From NCBI RefSeq assembly GCF_010729665.1, contig NZ_AP022611.1:1-64000 (forward strand): a stretch of 64,000 bases of DNA. The letters run 5' to 3'. The stretch comes from Mycolicibacterium madagascariense. GTDB taxonomy: Bacteria > Actinomycetota > Actinomycetes > Mycobacteriales > Mycobacteriaceae. This document shows, one piece after another, positions 37,764 through 47,333 of this stretch; within the stretch, counting starts at the first letter, position 1; each line of letters starts with the position of its first letter. Position numbers and translations under genes: made by a program. The notes under the pieces are model-generated. The model saw nothing but the letters and a program-made list of their open reading frames with translations. It had not been told where the DNA came from and made no database searches.

Positions 37764-38299
37764 CCGACCCGTCGCTGGAAGGTCCCGCAACCGTCGCGGC
37801 GGTCAAGGAGCTCAACCACGTCGCCATCGGGGTGTCGGACCTGGAGAAGTCACTGCGGTTCTACACCGAGGGGTTGGGGCTGCGGAAGACCCTCGAGAAG
37901 CCAGTCAGCGACCTGACGTGGCTGTTGATGCGACTACCCGAGAACACCAGCGGCACCTCGGTGTTCGTGCAGGGCCCATCCAAGGTCGGCCAACTGGAAT
38001 TGGTGAAGTGGGATCTGCCCTTGCCCGACGGTGATCAGCCCAAGCGCCCGGGCGGGATGGGCGTCGGACAGTTGTCCTTCCCGGTGGACGCCGAACACAT
38101 CCACACCATCCATCGCCGCCTGGTCGACCTTGGTGCGGTCGTCTACTCCGAGCCCACGACCACGATCGTGAAGAACTACGGCCCCGTCACGCTGTTCCTC
38201 TGCGAGGATCCCGACGGTGTCCAGGTCGAGTTGATCGCGCTGCCCTCACGGGAGGTGGTGCGGGAGTATCGCGCGGCCTTGAAGGACAAGCAGTCCTGA
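37760..38299 (+). CDS. VOC-superfamily (glyoxalase-like) protein
   Basis: 179 residues from a GTG overlapping the crotonase stop. Metal-ligand segments are visible: LNHVAIGVSDLEKSLRFY, QLELVKWDLP, GVGQLSFPVD and GVQVELIALP. The arrangement of two beta-alpha-beta-beta-beta modules matches glyoxalase I/methylmalonyl-CoA epimerase relatives. Within a CoA-ester operon, an acyl-CoA epimerase or isomerase role is an inference; dioxygenase or lyase chemistry is equally open. Confidence 0.85.
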   Translation: MTDPSLEGPATVAAVKELNHVAIGVSDLEKSLRFYTEGLGLRKTLEKPVSDLTWLLMRLPENTSGTSVFVQGPSKVGQLELVKWDLPLPDGDQPKRPGGMGVGQLSFPVDAEHIHTIHRRLVDLGAVVYSEPTTTIVKNYGPVTLFLCEDPDGVQVELIALPSREVVREYRAALKDKQS

Positions 38300-38445
38300 C
38301 CGAGCCCAGGGCAACGGTCGGCCCCAGCGACGGGACCCCGTCCGCCACCCGAAGCGGACGACGCTAATCGTGTTATTATCTTGTTCAGCTTGTTCGGGGA
38401 CATGATTAGCGCCGGCACCGCGGTGCGATGGTTCGGAGGAAATGG

Positions 38446-39978
38446 ATGACGCGTCCGTTGAGCGTGGCCGTGATCGGCGCCGGAATGTCCGGGGTCTTCA
38501 TCGGCCACCACCTCAAGAGCGCCGGCCACGAAGTGACCATCTACGAGAAGCGGTCGGCCGTCGGAGGCACCTGGGACGCCAACACCTACCCAGGCCTGCA
38601 CGTCGACGTCCTGACACGTAACTACGAGTTCCCTTTCGCCCGACGGCACCATTGGTCCAAGCACTATGCACCCGGCTCGGAAGTCCGGTCGTACCTGCAA
38701 GACTTCGCCCGCAGCGCCGGTCTCCTGCCGCACGTGCGCTTCAACACCGAAGTGACCGCCGCCGTCTGGCGGGACGAGGGCTGTTGGGTCCTCACCCTCG
38801 ACGACGGCACGACCGGCGTCTTCGACATCGTGGTGTCGGCCACTGGTTTCTTGAGAATGCCGCGGATTCCGAACACCCCGGGACGCGACAGCTTCGCGGG
38901 GCGCCAGTTTCACTCCTCGGCGTGGGACCACTCCATCGACTTGAGAGACAAGGGTATTCGCTACGGGGTCGTCGGAACCGGATCCAGCGGCGTGCAGATC
39001 GTCACCGCGCTGGGCCGGATGGGTCACGACGTCACCCACTTCATCCGATCGCCCCAGTGGATGCAGGTCAAGCCCAACCCGAACTACACGTGGTGGGAAA
39101 AGGCCGTCTTGCGGATTCCCCCACTGGCCAAGCGATACGACCAGAGGATGGCCGAGAAGCGCGTCAAGACCGACGGCACCGAGACCTGGAAGCTCGTCGA
39201 CGGACCCGACCGCGAGGAGATGAACCGCCGCTTCGCCAAGATGCTGGAGGACGCCATCCCAGATCCCCAGCTACGGGCGAAGTTCACGCCCACCGAACCC
39301 CCCGGGGTCAAGCGCATCGCCAAAACCCCCGATTACTACCGCGTGGTGCAGCAGCCCAACGTCCACCCGGTCTTCAGCGGTGTCCGCCGAGTGGAGCCGA
39401 CGGGACTGGTCGACGACGAGGGGTCATTGCACGAAGTCGACGTCGTCGTCTGGGCCACCGGTTTCGACGCCCACGCCTACATGCGACCCATGTCGGTGAC
39501 CGGGCCCGACGGCGTGACCCTCGACGACGCGTGGCGCGACGGCGTCAAGGCCTTCCGCGCCATCGGCGTCCCCCGGTTCCCCAACTTCTTCCTGCTCTGC
39601 GGGCCGTTCGCGCCAATCAACTCGTTGACCATCCCCACGACCTTGGCACACGAAGTCGGGTACCTCATGCGACTGTTCGACGTCATCGCCGACACGGGAG
39701 TGGCGTACGCCCCCACCGAAGAAGCCACGCAAGCCTTCCTCGACGACGTGGCAGCAGCGCTGCCCGGGACGACGTTCGCCCTGGGAGACAACTGGTACAG
39801 CCAGCGCGTCGGAGTTCCCATCATCTGGCCGTTCACGCGTGCCAAACACGAACAACAATACGAAGTGCTGTCGATGTCGGACTTCGAGGCCTACCCGCCG
39901 GCCGCCTCCGCCGGTGACGGCGAGACGCAACCCCAGGACGCAGTCATCCCGGCTCGTCGGCCTGGGCGCAGCGGATAG
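38446..39978 (+). CDS. Baeyer-Villiger-type flavin monooxygenase (first copy)
   Basis: 510 residues from MTRPLS, preceded by GGAGGAAAT. FAD motif VAVIGAGMSG near the N-terminus; the Baeyer-Villiger fingerprint FAGRQFHSSAWD (150-161; F-x-G-x3-H-[ST]-x2-W-[PD]); NADPH motif VGTGSSGVQ; and the ATGFDAH segment. Inserts oxygen next to a ketone to give an ester or lactone. AT-rich GTGTTATTATC at 38370-38380 and a direct CTTGTTC repeat mark the promoter. It starts the operon that runs through 45580. Substrate unknown; an alicyclic ketone is likely. Confidence 0.92.
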   Translation: MTRPLSVAVIGAGMSGVFIGHHLKSAGHEVTIYEKRSAVGGTWDANTYPGLHVDVLTRNYEFPFARRHHWSKHYAPGSEVRSYLQDFARSAGLLPHVRFNTEVTAAVWRDEGCWVLTLDDGTTGVFDIVVSATGFLRMPRIPNTPGRDSFAGRQFHSSAWDHSIDLRDKGIRYGVVGTGSSGVQIVTALGRMGHDVTHFIRSPQWMQVKPNPNYTWWEKAVLRIPPLAKRYDQRMAEKRVKTDGTETWKLVDGPDREEMNRRFAKMLEDAIPDPQLRAKFTPTEPPGVKRIAKTPDYYRVVQQPNVHPVFSGVRRVEPTGLVDDEGSLHEVDVVVWATGFDAHAYMRPMSVTGPDGVTLDDAWRDGVKAFRAIGVPRFPNFFLLCGPFAPINSLTIPTTLAHEVGYLMRLFDVIADTGVAYAPTEEATQAFLDDVAAALPGTTFALGDNWYSQRVGVPIIWPFTRAKHEQQYEVLSMSDFEAYPPAASAGDGETQPQDAVIPARRPGRSG

Positions 39979-39990
39979 GCCGCGACCACG

Positions 39991-40836
39991 ATGAACACTC
40001 CAATCGTGGATGCCCAAGTTCACGTGTGGAAGGCGTCGTCCCCCGACCGTCCATGGCCCGACGATGCGATCGCACCACAACGTGAGATCCCTTTGGAAAT
40101 CCCGGAACTCTCCCAGCACATGCAGAAGGCGGGCGTCACGGCAGCTTTGTTGCTCGGCCCCACCTGGGAGGGCGCACGCAACGACTACGTCTTGGCGGCG
40201 GCGGCATCCGAACCCGGCAGATACGGCGCCCTATGTCGCTTTCCGACCGGCGACCCGGCTGCGGTGGAGCAGCTTGCGGGCTGGCGAAGCCGCACCGGCG
40301 CACTGGGCATCCGGATGTCGCTGAACCGCGGCGACGTGCGCGGCACGCTCGCCGCGGCGATCTCCAGTGGGTTCTTCGCCGCCGCCGCCGCGCATCACAT
40401 CCCCCTGAGCATCTACGCTCCGGGTCGGTACTGGTTGTACGAGCACCTCGTGCAGCACTACCCGGACCTGAAGATCACAGTCGACCATGCCGGGGTCGAG
40501 ACCCGGACCGAGTCGTTGCTCACTGCCATCGAACCTCTTCTCGCACTGGCGAAGTACCCGGGCATCGCCGTAAAGGCGTCGGCACTGCCATGCTTCGTCA
40601 GCGAGGGCTACCCCTTCCCGTCGATCGTGGACGCCGTCTACTGGCTGGTGGCGGCATTTGGTGCCGAACGAGTCTTTTGGGGGTCGGACTTGTCCCGACT
40701 ACCCATACCGTATTCACAGCTGGTCGACGTATTCCTCTACCACACAGACGAACTCAGCCAGGCCGAACGCCGACTGGTGCTCGGCGGCGCCCTCCTCGAA
40801 TGGCTTGACTGGCGTGGCGTCACCAGCGCCGAGTGA
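39991..40836 (+). CDS. Amidohydrolase family 2 metallohydrolase
   Basis: 281 residues. It starts with VDAQVHVWKAS, the H-x-[HW] strand of the family. Later KITVDHAGVET and ERVFWGSDLSR provide the His and Asp metal/catalytic residues of the amidohydrolase_2 (TIM-barrel) fold. Members hydrolyse lactones or decarboxylate; next to a Baeyer-Villiger monooxygenase a lactonase is the simplest proposal. Twelve bases separate it from the monooxygenase. Confidence 0.87.
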   Translation: MNTPIVDAQVHVWKASSPDRPWPDDAIAPQREIPLEIPELSQHMQKAGVTAALLLGPTWEGARNDYVLAAAASEPGRYGALCRFPTGDPAAVEQLAGWRSRTGALGIRMSLNRGDVRGTLAAAISSGFFAAAAAHHIPLSIYAPGRYWLYEHLVQHYPDLKITVDHAGVETRTESLLTAIEPLLALAKYPGIAVKASALPCFVSEGYPFPSIVDAVYWLVAAFGAERVFWGSDLSRLPIPYSQLVDVFLYHTDELSQAERRLVLGGALLEWLDWRGVTSAE

Positions 40837-40877
40837 GGTCGACACAACTCAGCATTTCGGCACGAACAAGGAGCGAC

Positions 40878-43469
40878 ATGACATCTGAAGCCACCAACCC
40901 CGGTAGCGGATCACTGGCCGGGGTGCGCGTCGTCGAGATCGGCGACCACCAGGGCGAGTACTGCGGCCTGGTCCTGGCGGGCCTCGGCGCCGAGGTCGTC
41001 AAGATCGAACCACCTGGGGGCAGCGCCACCCGCATGACGGCCCCGTTCGTCGACGACATACCCGATCCCGACCAGTCACTGCACTTCTGGGCCTACAACC
41101 GAGGCAAGCGGTCGATCGTCGTCGACCTGGAGACCGACGCGGGCAAGAGCGAGTTCGCGTCCATTCTGCAAACCGCCGACGTCCTCCTCGACTCGACGCC
41201 GGTGGAGTTCCTGGCCGGTCACGGCTTCGTCGACGACGACCTGCGAGCCGCCGACCCCCGATTGATCGTCGCCCGGATCACGCCATTCGGCGAGACGGGA
41301 CCCTACCGCGACTTCGCAGCGTCGGACCTCGTGCACTTGGCGCTGGGCGGCATCGTCATGAACAACGGCTACGACCCCGACCCGAAGTTGCGTTACGACA
41401 CCCCCCCGATCGCACCGCAACTGGGACACTCCTTCGCCATTGCCGGTGAGCAGATGGCGTTCACCGTGATCGCTGCGCTGAGCACCCGCAACCGCACCGG
41501 GCGAGGACAACGACTGTCGTGCGCCATTCACGAGGCGGTGGCCAAGAACACCGAGGGCGACCTGATGTCGTGGGTCGCGCTCCGCACACCGTTCAACCGG
41601 CAAACCTGCCGCCACTCCGCGCCCACGGTGTCCCGACATCGGTCCATCTTCAATTCCAAGGATGGCCGGTGGTACCTCGCGATGACACGAAATGCAGCTT
41701 TGCTGGGTCCCTTCCTCGGCGAGTGGGGAATCGGCGGCCGCATCAGCGACGGCAGCGACGAAGTCGAGAAGGATTCGCGGGTCCTACCCGGAATGGAGGG
41801 CGGCGCCGCCAGCAACATGGACGTCGTCGAACAGACCATGCGACGTTACCTCTACGAGGACGTGCCGTGGCGGGAGGCTCAGGAAGCCGGCCTCATGTGG
41901 GTTCCGGTACGCAAACCCCACGAGAACGCCCACGACGAGCATTGGCTGCGTCGCGGGTCCTACACGGACGTCGAACACCCCGAAATCGGCCAGACTCTCC
42001 GCTACCCGACGAGCAAATGGATTACCAACGGTGCTGACACCACCGGGGGGACCCGGTGGCTCAAGGGCAGGCGGGCGCCGCTGCTGGACGAGGACCGCGC
42101 CACCGTGCTCGCCACCACGACTCGGTCAGCGCCCGTTCACCCGCTTCATCTCCCCGCAGTGGGCGCCGAGAAGCTCACACCGTTCGGCTCCCCCTTCCCG
42201 CTGCAGGGGGTCAGGATCCTCGACTTCACCTGGATGTTGGCATCGGCGGGCGCGACGAGATTCCTCGCCGCGCTAGGAGCCGACGTGATCAAGGTCGAGT
42301 GGCACAAGAACCTCGATCCACGTCGTGGTGGTGCCCCCGTCGGCGGCCGGGAGGCCCGCGAGGCTGCGACGGGGCCGGTCCCCTCGCGGTGGCCCGCAGA
42401 TCAAGGCGGCCCCGTGGGTGCGCAGTACAACAACAAGAACCCGGGGAAGCGTGGGATCTCGCTGAACGTCAAACATCCCAAGGGGTTGGAACTGGCGCGG
42501 CGGATGGTGGCTGAGTCCAGTCTCGTCACCGAGGGGTTCTCGCCCGGAGTGATGGAGGCGTGGGGGTTGGGTTATGACGTTCTGCGCGACATCAACCCCA
42601 CGATCATCTACGCCAAGCAGTCCGGGATGGGCAGCAAGGGCATCTACGGACGATTCCGTACGGTGGGCCCCGTGGCGCAGGCCTTCAGCGGTCTCTCGGA
42701 GATGAGCGGTCTGGCTGAGCCCTTTCCGCCTGCGGGATGGGGGTATTCCTATCTGGACTGGTACGGCGCCTACAGTTTCGCGCTGGCGCTGCTGGCGGCG
42801 ATCTACCATCGCGAGACGACCGGGGAGGGACAATGGATCGACGCCTCGCAAAGCGAAGTCGGCCTGTATCTGACCGCGGTTCCCCTTCTTGACTACCAGG
42901 TCAACGGTCGCGTGTACCAGCGAGCTGGTAACCGGTCGCCGTACTCCCAGGCTGCCCCCGAAGGTATCTACCGATGCTTGGGCGAGGACCGCTGGATCGC
43001 CATCACCTGTCGCAACGACCATGAATGGGCACTGCTCGCGAAGGTCGCCGGCCATCCAGAGTGGCTTGAGCGCACTGAGTTCAGCACCCAGGAGGCTCGC
43101 GGTGCACACCGTGTGGAGCTCGACGCGCTGGTGCAGTCGTGGACCCAGCGGTGTGAGCCGTTTACTCTCATGCACCGGTTGCAAGAAGCCGGCATCGCCG
43201 CGGGTGTAGCCCAAACTGCGCAGGATCGTGTCGAATACGATCCCCAGTTGCGGCAACTGGACTGGTTGACCGAGCTCGACGCCACCAACTTTGGGCGCTG
43301 GCCGGTTGCCGCACCATCGGTGAAACTCAGCGACACACCGCAATACGCCGGTGGACCCGTCGGCCGGGCCGCCGCCGCCTACGGCGAGCACAACCACGAG
43401 GTGTACCACGAGGTCCTCGGCCTCAGCGCCGACGAAGTCGACGCCCTGGCCGACGAGGGAGTGATCTGA
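40878..43469 (+). CDS. Tandem-fused family III CoA transferase, N-domain degenerate
   Basis: 863 residues, two CaiB domains with AAGGAGCG before the ATG. The N-domain begins LAGVRVVEIGDHQGEY, and the C-domain begins around residue 440 with LQGVRILDFTWMLASAG. The catalytic Asp is kept in the C-domain (YSYLDWYGAYS), but in the N-domain the aligned segment reads QLGHSFAIAGEQ, without Asp. This is a different lineage from the tandem at 33062, since its C-domain resembles formyl-/benzylsuccinyl-type transferases (SPGVMEAWGLGYDVL). Only two bases separate it from the thiolase gene, so both act in one operon. Confidence 0.88.
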   Translation: MTSEATNPGSGSLAGVRVVEIGDHQGEYCGLVLAGLGAEVVKIEPPGGSATRMTAPFVDDIPDPDQSLHFWAYNRGKRSIVVDLETDAGKSEFASILQTADVLLDSTPVEFLAGHGFVDDDLRAADPRLIVARITPFGETGPYRDFAASDLVHLALGGIVMNNGYDPDPKLRYDTPPIAPQLGHSFAIAGEQMAFTVIAALSTRNRTGRGQRLSCAIHEAVAKNTEGDLMSWVALRTPFNRQTCRHSAPTVSRHRSIFNSKDGRWYLAMTRNAALLGPFLGEWGIGGRISDGSDEVEKDSRVLPGMEGGAASNMDVVEQTMRRYLYEDVPWREAQEAGLMWVPVRKPHENAHDEHWLRRGSYTDVEHPEIGQTLRYPTSKWITNGADTTGGTRWLKGRRAPLLDEDRATVLATTTRSAPVHPLHLPAVGAEKLTPFGSPFPLQGVRILDFTWMLASAGATRFLAALGADVIKVEWHKNLDPRRGGAPVGGREAREAATGPVPSRWPADQGGPVGAQYNNKNPGKRGISLNVKHPKGLELARRMVAESSLVTEGFSPGVMEAWGLGYDVLRDINPTIIYAKQSGMGSKGIYGRFRTVGPVAQAFSGLSEMSGLAEPFPPAGWGYSYLDWYGAYSFALALLAAIYHRETTGEGQWIDASQSEVGLYLTAVPLLDYQVNGRVYQRAGNRSPYSQAAPEGIYRCLGEDRWIAITCRNDHEWALLAKVAGHPEWLERTEFSTQEARGAHRVELDALVQSWTQRCEPFTLMHRLQEAGIAAGVAQTAQDRVEYDPQLRQLDWLTELDATNFGRWPVAAPSVKLSDTPQYAGGPVGRAAAAYGEHNHEVYHEVLGLSADEVDALADEGVI

Positions 43470-43471
43470 CC

Positions 43472-44623
43472 GTGAGCGTTCGCGCCACGCCGGGGGCGGT
43501 CGGCGGTCGTGTGGCCATCGCGGCGGTGGGCAACACCATTCAGGGCGAGATCCCCGGCATCTCCGCCGACGAACTCGCGGTGGAGGCCCTGCGAATCACG
43601 CTGCGCGACAACCGCATCGACAAATCGGAAATCGACGGCCTGATCACCTGCAAGTCGTTTGGTGGATACGGAATCGACACCGACATCGGACGGCTCGCCG
43701 GCCTGAACCCGGCCTACAGCGCCACCCTGGACTACGGAACGTGCAACTTCTCCCTGCACCTCGCGTGCGCAGCCATCCAAGCCGGGCTCGCCAGCGTCGT
43801 GGCCATCACCTACGGAACGATCCAACGCAGCGCCGGCAACCGGTTCACCGCGCCACTCGGCCGACCCGACGAAGCCTCCGTCTACGGGTTCCTCAACGTG
43901 GCCGGCCCCGCCGGGATGGCGTTTCGGCGACATCAGAAGTTGTACGGAACCACCGAAGCCGACCTCGCGGAGATCGCCGTCTCGCAGCGCAGGTACGCCC
44001 AGCGCAATCCGCTGGCGATCTTTCAGACACCGCTTAGCGTGCAGGAGTACCTGGACGCACCGTATCTCGTCGAGCCCCTCCGGCGGGCCGACCTGTGCAT
44101 GATCTCCGACGGTGGGGCGTGCCTGATCGTGGCCGACGCACAGAAGGCCCGGGAGCTCAGCGACCGCCCGGTTTACGTTCAGGGGATCGCGCAGCAGACG
44201 GGCCTGCGGGACAAGCAGAACGCCGATCAGTGGTTGCGTCCGTGGATCGGTCAGGTGGCCGAACGCATCTACCCGGCGGCGGGGATCGACCGCGACGCCG
44301 TCGACGCCTTGTACATCCAAGACCCGACCAGCGTGTGGGTGATGCAGATGCTGGAATGGTATGGGTTCGTCGAACCCGGCGGCGTCGGCGAGGCGTTCCG
44401 CAACGGAGACATCGGCTTTGGCGGCGCGTTGCCCCTCAACACCAACGGTGGTCAACTGTCCGAGGCGTACATGTGGGGCTTCCTGCATCTCTGCGAGCTG
44501 GTCCGTCAGATGAGAGGCGACGCCGGTGCGCGGCAGACACCCGACATCCGCACGGCGCAGTATTGCTCGACGTTCGGGATGATGAAGGCCGCGAGCACGA
44601 TTTTCACCGCGGAGGCTGCATGA
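43472..44623 (+). CDS. SCP2/lipid-transfer-type thiolase or retro-aldolase subunit
   Basis: 383 residues from a GTG two bases after the CoA transferase stop. Thiolase fold, with a candidate Cys91 in LDYGTCNFSLHLACAA and a C-terminal PLNTNGGQLSEAY segment. The GHP motif of degradative thiolases is absent. This pattern is typical of lipid-transfer-type proteins such as Ltp2, which pair with a DUF35 protein and cleave 17-hydroxy-steroid acyl-CoA by retro-aldol reaction. The DUF35 partner gene follows with an ATGA overlap. Thiolytic or aldol cleavage of a branched acyl-CoA is inferred. Confidence 0.88.
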   Translation: MSVRATPGAVGGRVAIAAVGNTIQGEIPGISADELAVEALRITLRDNRIDKSEIDGLITCKSFGGYGIDTDIGRLAGLNPAYSATLDYGTCNFSLHLACAAIQAGLASVVAITYGTIQRSAGNRFTAPLGRPDEASVYGFLNVAGPAGMAFRRHQKLYGTTEADLAEIAVSQRRYAQRNPLAIFQTPLSVQEYLDAPYLVEPLRRADLCMISDGGACLIVADAQKARELSDRPVYVQGIAQQTGLRDKQNADQWLRPWIGQVAERIYPAAGIDRDAVDALYIQDPTSVWVMQMLEWYGFVEPGGVGEAFRNGDIGFGGALPLNTNGGQLSEAYMWGFLHLCELVRQMRGDAGARQTPDIRTAQYCSTFGMMKAASTIFTAEAA

Positions 44624-45063
44624 GCACCGAATACCCCTATGGCCCGACCGAGGACGATGAGCCGTTCTGGCGGGCGGCGCGGGCCGGGGCGTTGACGCTG
44701 CAGCAATGCACGGACTGCGCATACGTACGGTGGCCGGCGGCGGGAGTGTGTCCTGAATGCCTGTCCCGCGCCTCGTCCTGGGTGTCTGTGGAGGGCCGGG
44801 GCACATTGTGGAGCTTCGTGGTGTACCACCGCGCCTATGCGCCGGCCTTCAAGGACGACGTGCCCTATGCCGTGGGTCTGGTGGAGCTTGAATGCGGCGC
44901 GCGTCTCGTCACCCGCCTGACCGGTGTGCCGCCGGGGGCCGCGGTCGTCGGGGCTCCAGTGGCCGTGCAGTACACCACCGTTGGTGAGCACGGCACGGTT
45001 CCGACCTTCGCCGTCGTCGACCCTGCGACTGTCGACGAGAAGGGATCCGCACGTGACCACTGA
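44620..45063 (+). CDS. DUF35 / OB-fold zinc-ribbon partner of the thiolase
   Basis: 147 residues. The zinc ribbon is CTDCAYVRWPAAGVCPECL (two C-x2-C pairs), followed by the acyl-CoA-binding OB-fold (GTLWSFVVYHRAYAPAF and PYAVGLVELECG). Such proteins form complexes with lipid-transfer-type thiolases (as ChsH2 with Ltp2) and present the CoA ester. The ATGA overlap with the thiolase gene supports one complex. Confidence 0.9.
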   Translation: MSTEYPYGPTEDDEPFWRAARAGALTLQQCTDCAYVRWPAAGVCPECLSRASSWVSVEGRGTLWSFVVYHRAYAPAFKDDVPYAVGLVELECGARLVTRLTGVPPGAAVVGAPVAVQYTTVGEHGTVPTFAVVDPATVDEKGSARDH

Positions 45064-45580
45064 CCCCGGTCGGCTCGACATCCTGGCCGACAAGCTGGAG
45101 TTGACCGAATTGGTTGCCCGACTCGCGCGGGCCGTCGACCGCAAGGACCGCGCGGGAATCGTGGCGTGCTACGCGAGGAGGTCCTTCGACGACCACGGCC
45201 GATTCCGAGGTAGCGGCGAGGAGTTCGCCGAGTTCATTTGCAACAACCCCGGTTTCACCACTGCGTCCCCCTTCGTCTATCACCTCATGGGTCAGTCGGT
45301 GTTCGACGTCGCCGGCGACGAAGCGTTCGGGGAGACCTACTTCGGCTACTGGATGCAAACCGGCTCCGACTCGCTCTACCAGTCCCTCGGCCGATACCTG
45401 GACTACTTCGAACGCGTCGACGGGACCTGGCTGCTGGTGTACCGCAGGGTCGTCATGGAATGGGACGGTACGCTGCCGGCGACCAACGCCGTCCCCGGCG
45501 GACACCTACGGGGCACCCGAGACGCATCCGATCCGCTGTACCAGCGGCTGAGGTGGCCCACCGATCAGCCGCAGGCCTGA
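45053..45580 (+). CDS. SnoaL-like (NTF2-fold) protein
   Basis: 175 residues from a GTG with a GAGAAGGGA site, overlapping the DUF35 gene. LTELVARLARAVDRKDRAGIV and CYARRSFDDHGRFRGSGEEF are typical of the SnoaL_4/NTF2-like alpha+beta barrel. Members are isomerases, dehydratases or cyclases acting on ring or dienone substrates. It is the last gene of the plus-strand operon and its end overlaps the convergent gene by 16 bases. Confidence 0.82.
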   Translation: MTTDPGRLDILADKLELTELVARLARAVDRKDRAGIVACYARRSFDDHGRFRGSGEEFAEFICNNPGFTTASPFVYHLMGQSVFDVAGDEAFGETYFGYWMQTGSDSLYQSLGRYLDYFERVDGTWLLVYRRVVMEWDGTLPATNAVPGGHLRGTRDASDPLYQRLRWPTDQPQA

Positions 45581-46092
45581 GCATCGGGTAGACGCACCTG
45601 CAACGGTGCCAACGGCTCACCGGTGGAATACACGTCGGCGAAGACCGGCACCCCTTCGGCGGCCAACCGGACGTCGGTGGCGTGCCACTGCGTCGGGCCT
45701 GCTACGCCGGACCCCGTGTCACCCACGGTGAACGTCGCCAGTTCGACACGGATCGAGCGATCCGCGTCGTCCACGCTGCGCACCGTGAGCCGGCCCGCAC
45801 CTCCGCACACGTGAATAACCGGGTCCCCGATCCGCACGTACAGCATCCCTCCGTAGGCGACGAAGTGCACCTCTCCGCCGAACTCGTAGGTGTCGACGCC
45901 GCCGGCCGCGCCCTTCAGCCGTGCCTGGCGAGGAGGAAACACGAGGTCGTTGGACGCGGTGACAGACGCCCCCTGGTCGACGTAGGCTCGGCCGTCGGGG
46001 GTCTTGGCGACGTAGTCGAGGAAACTGTGCTTGATCGCCCACCTCAAGCCGACCAGCGATGCGTCGGGGGCGGCGGGCGCCGCGGGGCTCAC
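45565..46092 (-). CDS. HtaA-like domain protein without signal peptide
   Basis: 175 residues from a GTG overlapping the acyl-CoA dehydrogenase stop by four bases. GLRWAIKHSFLDYVA, a G/A-rich DGRAYVDQGAS turn and VHFVAYGGMLYVRIGDPVIHV follow the layout of HtaA domains (L-x-W-x2-K-x-SF-x2-Y at the start, H/Y-GG-L-x-DP later). HtaA proteins are normally secreted haem-binding proteins, yet no signal peptide or anchor is visible here and the gene sits in a FadE-like operon. The family assignment is by eye and the role is open. Confidence 0.6.
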   Translation of the reverse strand: MSPAAPAAPDASLVGLRWAIKHSFLDYVAKTPDGRAYVDQGASVTASNDLVFPPRQARLKGAAGGVDTYEFGGEVHFVAYGGMLYVRIGDPVIHVCGGAGRLTVRSVDDADRSIRVELATFTVGDTGSGVAGPTQWHATDVRLAAEGVPVFADVYSTGEPLAPLQVRLPDAQACG

Positions 46093-47258
46093 CGTGTCGA
46101 CCCGGCCAGCGCCCAACCGTCTTCGAACGCGATCTGAGCGTCGATGGCTGCATTCCCCACCAGCGCCACGTGATCCTCCACCGACCCCAGAATCAAGGCG
46201 TCGGTCGTCGCCCGTTTGAAGTACAGGTGCGGAAGACCCTCCCAGGTGAACCCCAACCCACCGTGGAGTTGAATCGCGCTGGTACTGATCCAGGTGTAGG
46301 CCTCCGAGGCCACGACGCGCGCGAGGCTCGCGGCCAGACGGGGGTCGTCGCTGTCGTCGTCGAGAGCCCACGCGGCGTGATAGGTCGCCGTCCGCGCCTG
46401 CTCCAACGCCACCAGCATGTTTGCGCAGCGGTGCTTCACGGCTTGAAACGCGCCGATGGGTTGTCCGAATTGCAGGCGAGAACTTACGTGCGCGACCGTG
46501 GCGTCCAGCATCCTCTGGGCTCCGCCGACCTGCTCGGCCGCCAGCAGGACCGCCGCGTGCAGCAACGCGCGGGTGCACACCTCGGGAGTCTCGGCCTCGG
46601 CGGCCACCAGCGCGCCGGCACACTGGTCGAACACGACGCGGGCCTGGCGTCTCGTGAGATCCATCGTCGACAACGGTTGGCGGGTGACCCCGTCGGAGGT
46701 GGCGTCGACGGCAAACAACGCGACGCCGTCGGCGGTGCGGGCCGCGACGAAGAGCGTGTCTGCAACGGACCCGTCCACGACGTGGTCGACGATGCCGCTG
46801 AGCGTCCAACCACCGTCGTCGCCGGTGGCGCTCACCTCGACCAACTCGGCGTCGAAAACGCCACGGGGACTGGGCAACGCGAGCGTCGCGATGCGGGCGC
46901 CGCTCATAAGCCCGGGCAAGTGCAGATCGCGGACCGCGGCGTCGGACACTGCGCACAGCGTCGGTATCGCCAGGCACAACGTCCCCACCACCGGACCGCA
47001 CAGCAGCGCGGCACCGAGCTCCTCGACCACACCGGCAGCCATCACCAGCCCCGCGCCGTCACCACCGAACTCCGTGGGCACGGCCAGACCGAGGACACCC
47101 AGCTCGGTGCCCAACCGTCGCCACGTCGCACGGTCCACCCCGTCGGCAGACTCCATGGTGTTCCTGACGGCAGTCTCGGGGGACACCTCGTCGCAGAACT
47201 GCCGGAGCATGGCCTTCAGCTCGAAAAAGTCCTCGCTGAAGGCGAATTCACGTGTCAC
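46089..47258 (-). CDS. Acyl-CoA dehydrogenase-like subunit without the usual catalytic Glu
   Basis: 389 residues. The mycobacterial FadE signature SRLQFGQPIGAFQAVKHR and the segment IQLHGGLGFTWEG are present. The C-terminal EGT-type motif that carries the catalytic base in most family members is missing (TTDALILGSVEDH instead). It lies 75 bases downstream of an acyl-CoA dehydrogenase gene that keeps this motif. The pair therefore fits the alpha2-beta2 FadE enzymes of actinobacterial steroid side-chain and ring degradation, where only one subunit supplies the base. Confidence 0.88.
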   Translation of the reverse strand: MTREFAFSEDFFELKAMLRQFCDEVSPETAVRNTMESADGVDRATWRRLGTELGVLGLAVPTEFGGDGAGLVMAAGVVEELGAALLCGPVVGTLCLAIPTLCAVSDAAVRDLHLPGLMSGARIATLALPSPRGVFDAELVEVSATGDDGGWTLSGIVDHVVDGSVADTLFVAARTADGVALFAVDATSDGVTRQPLSTMDLTRRQARVVFDQCAGALVAAEAETPEVCTRALLHAAVLLAAEQVGGAQRMLDATVAHVSSRLQFGQPIGAFQAVKHRCANMLVALEQARTATYHAAWALDDDSDDPRLAASLARVVASEAYTWISTSAIQLHGGLGFTWEGLPHLYFKRATTDALILGSVEDHVALVGNAAIDAQIAFEDGWALAGSTR

Positions 47259-47333
47259 GGGGTTCCACCTGCTCCTGGGGTAGTGTCGAATCGATGGGGA
47301 GTTCTGTCTGCGTCGCAGCTGTGCTGTCGGGCG

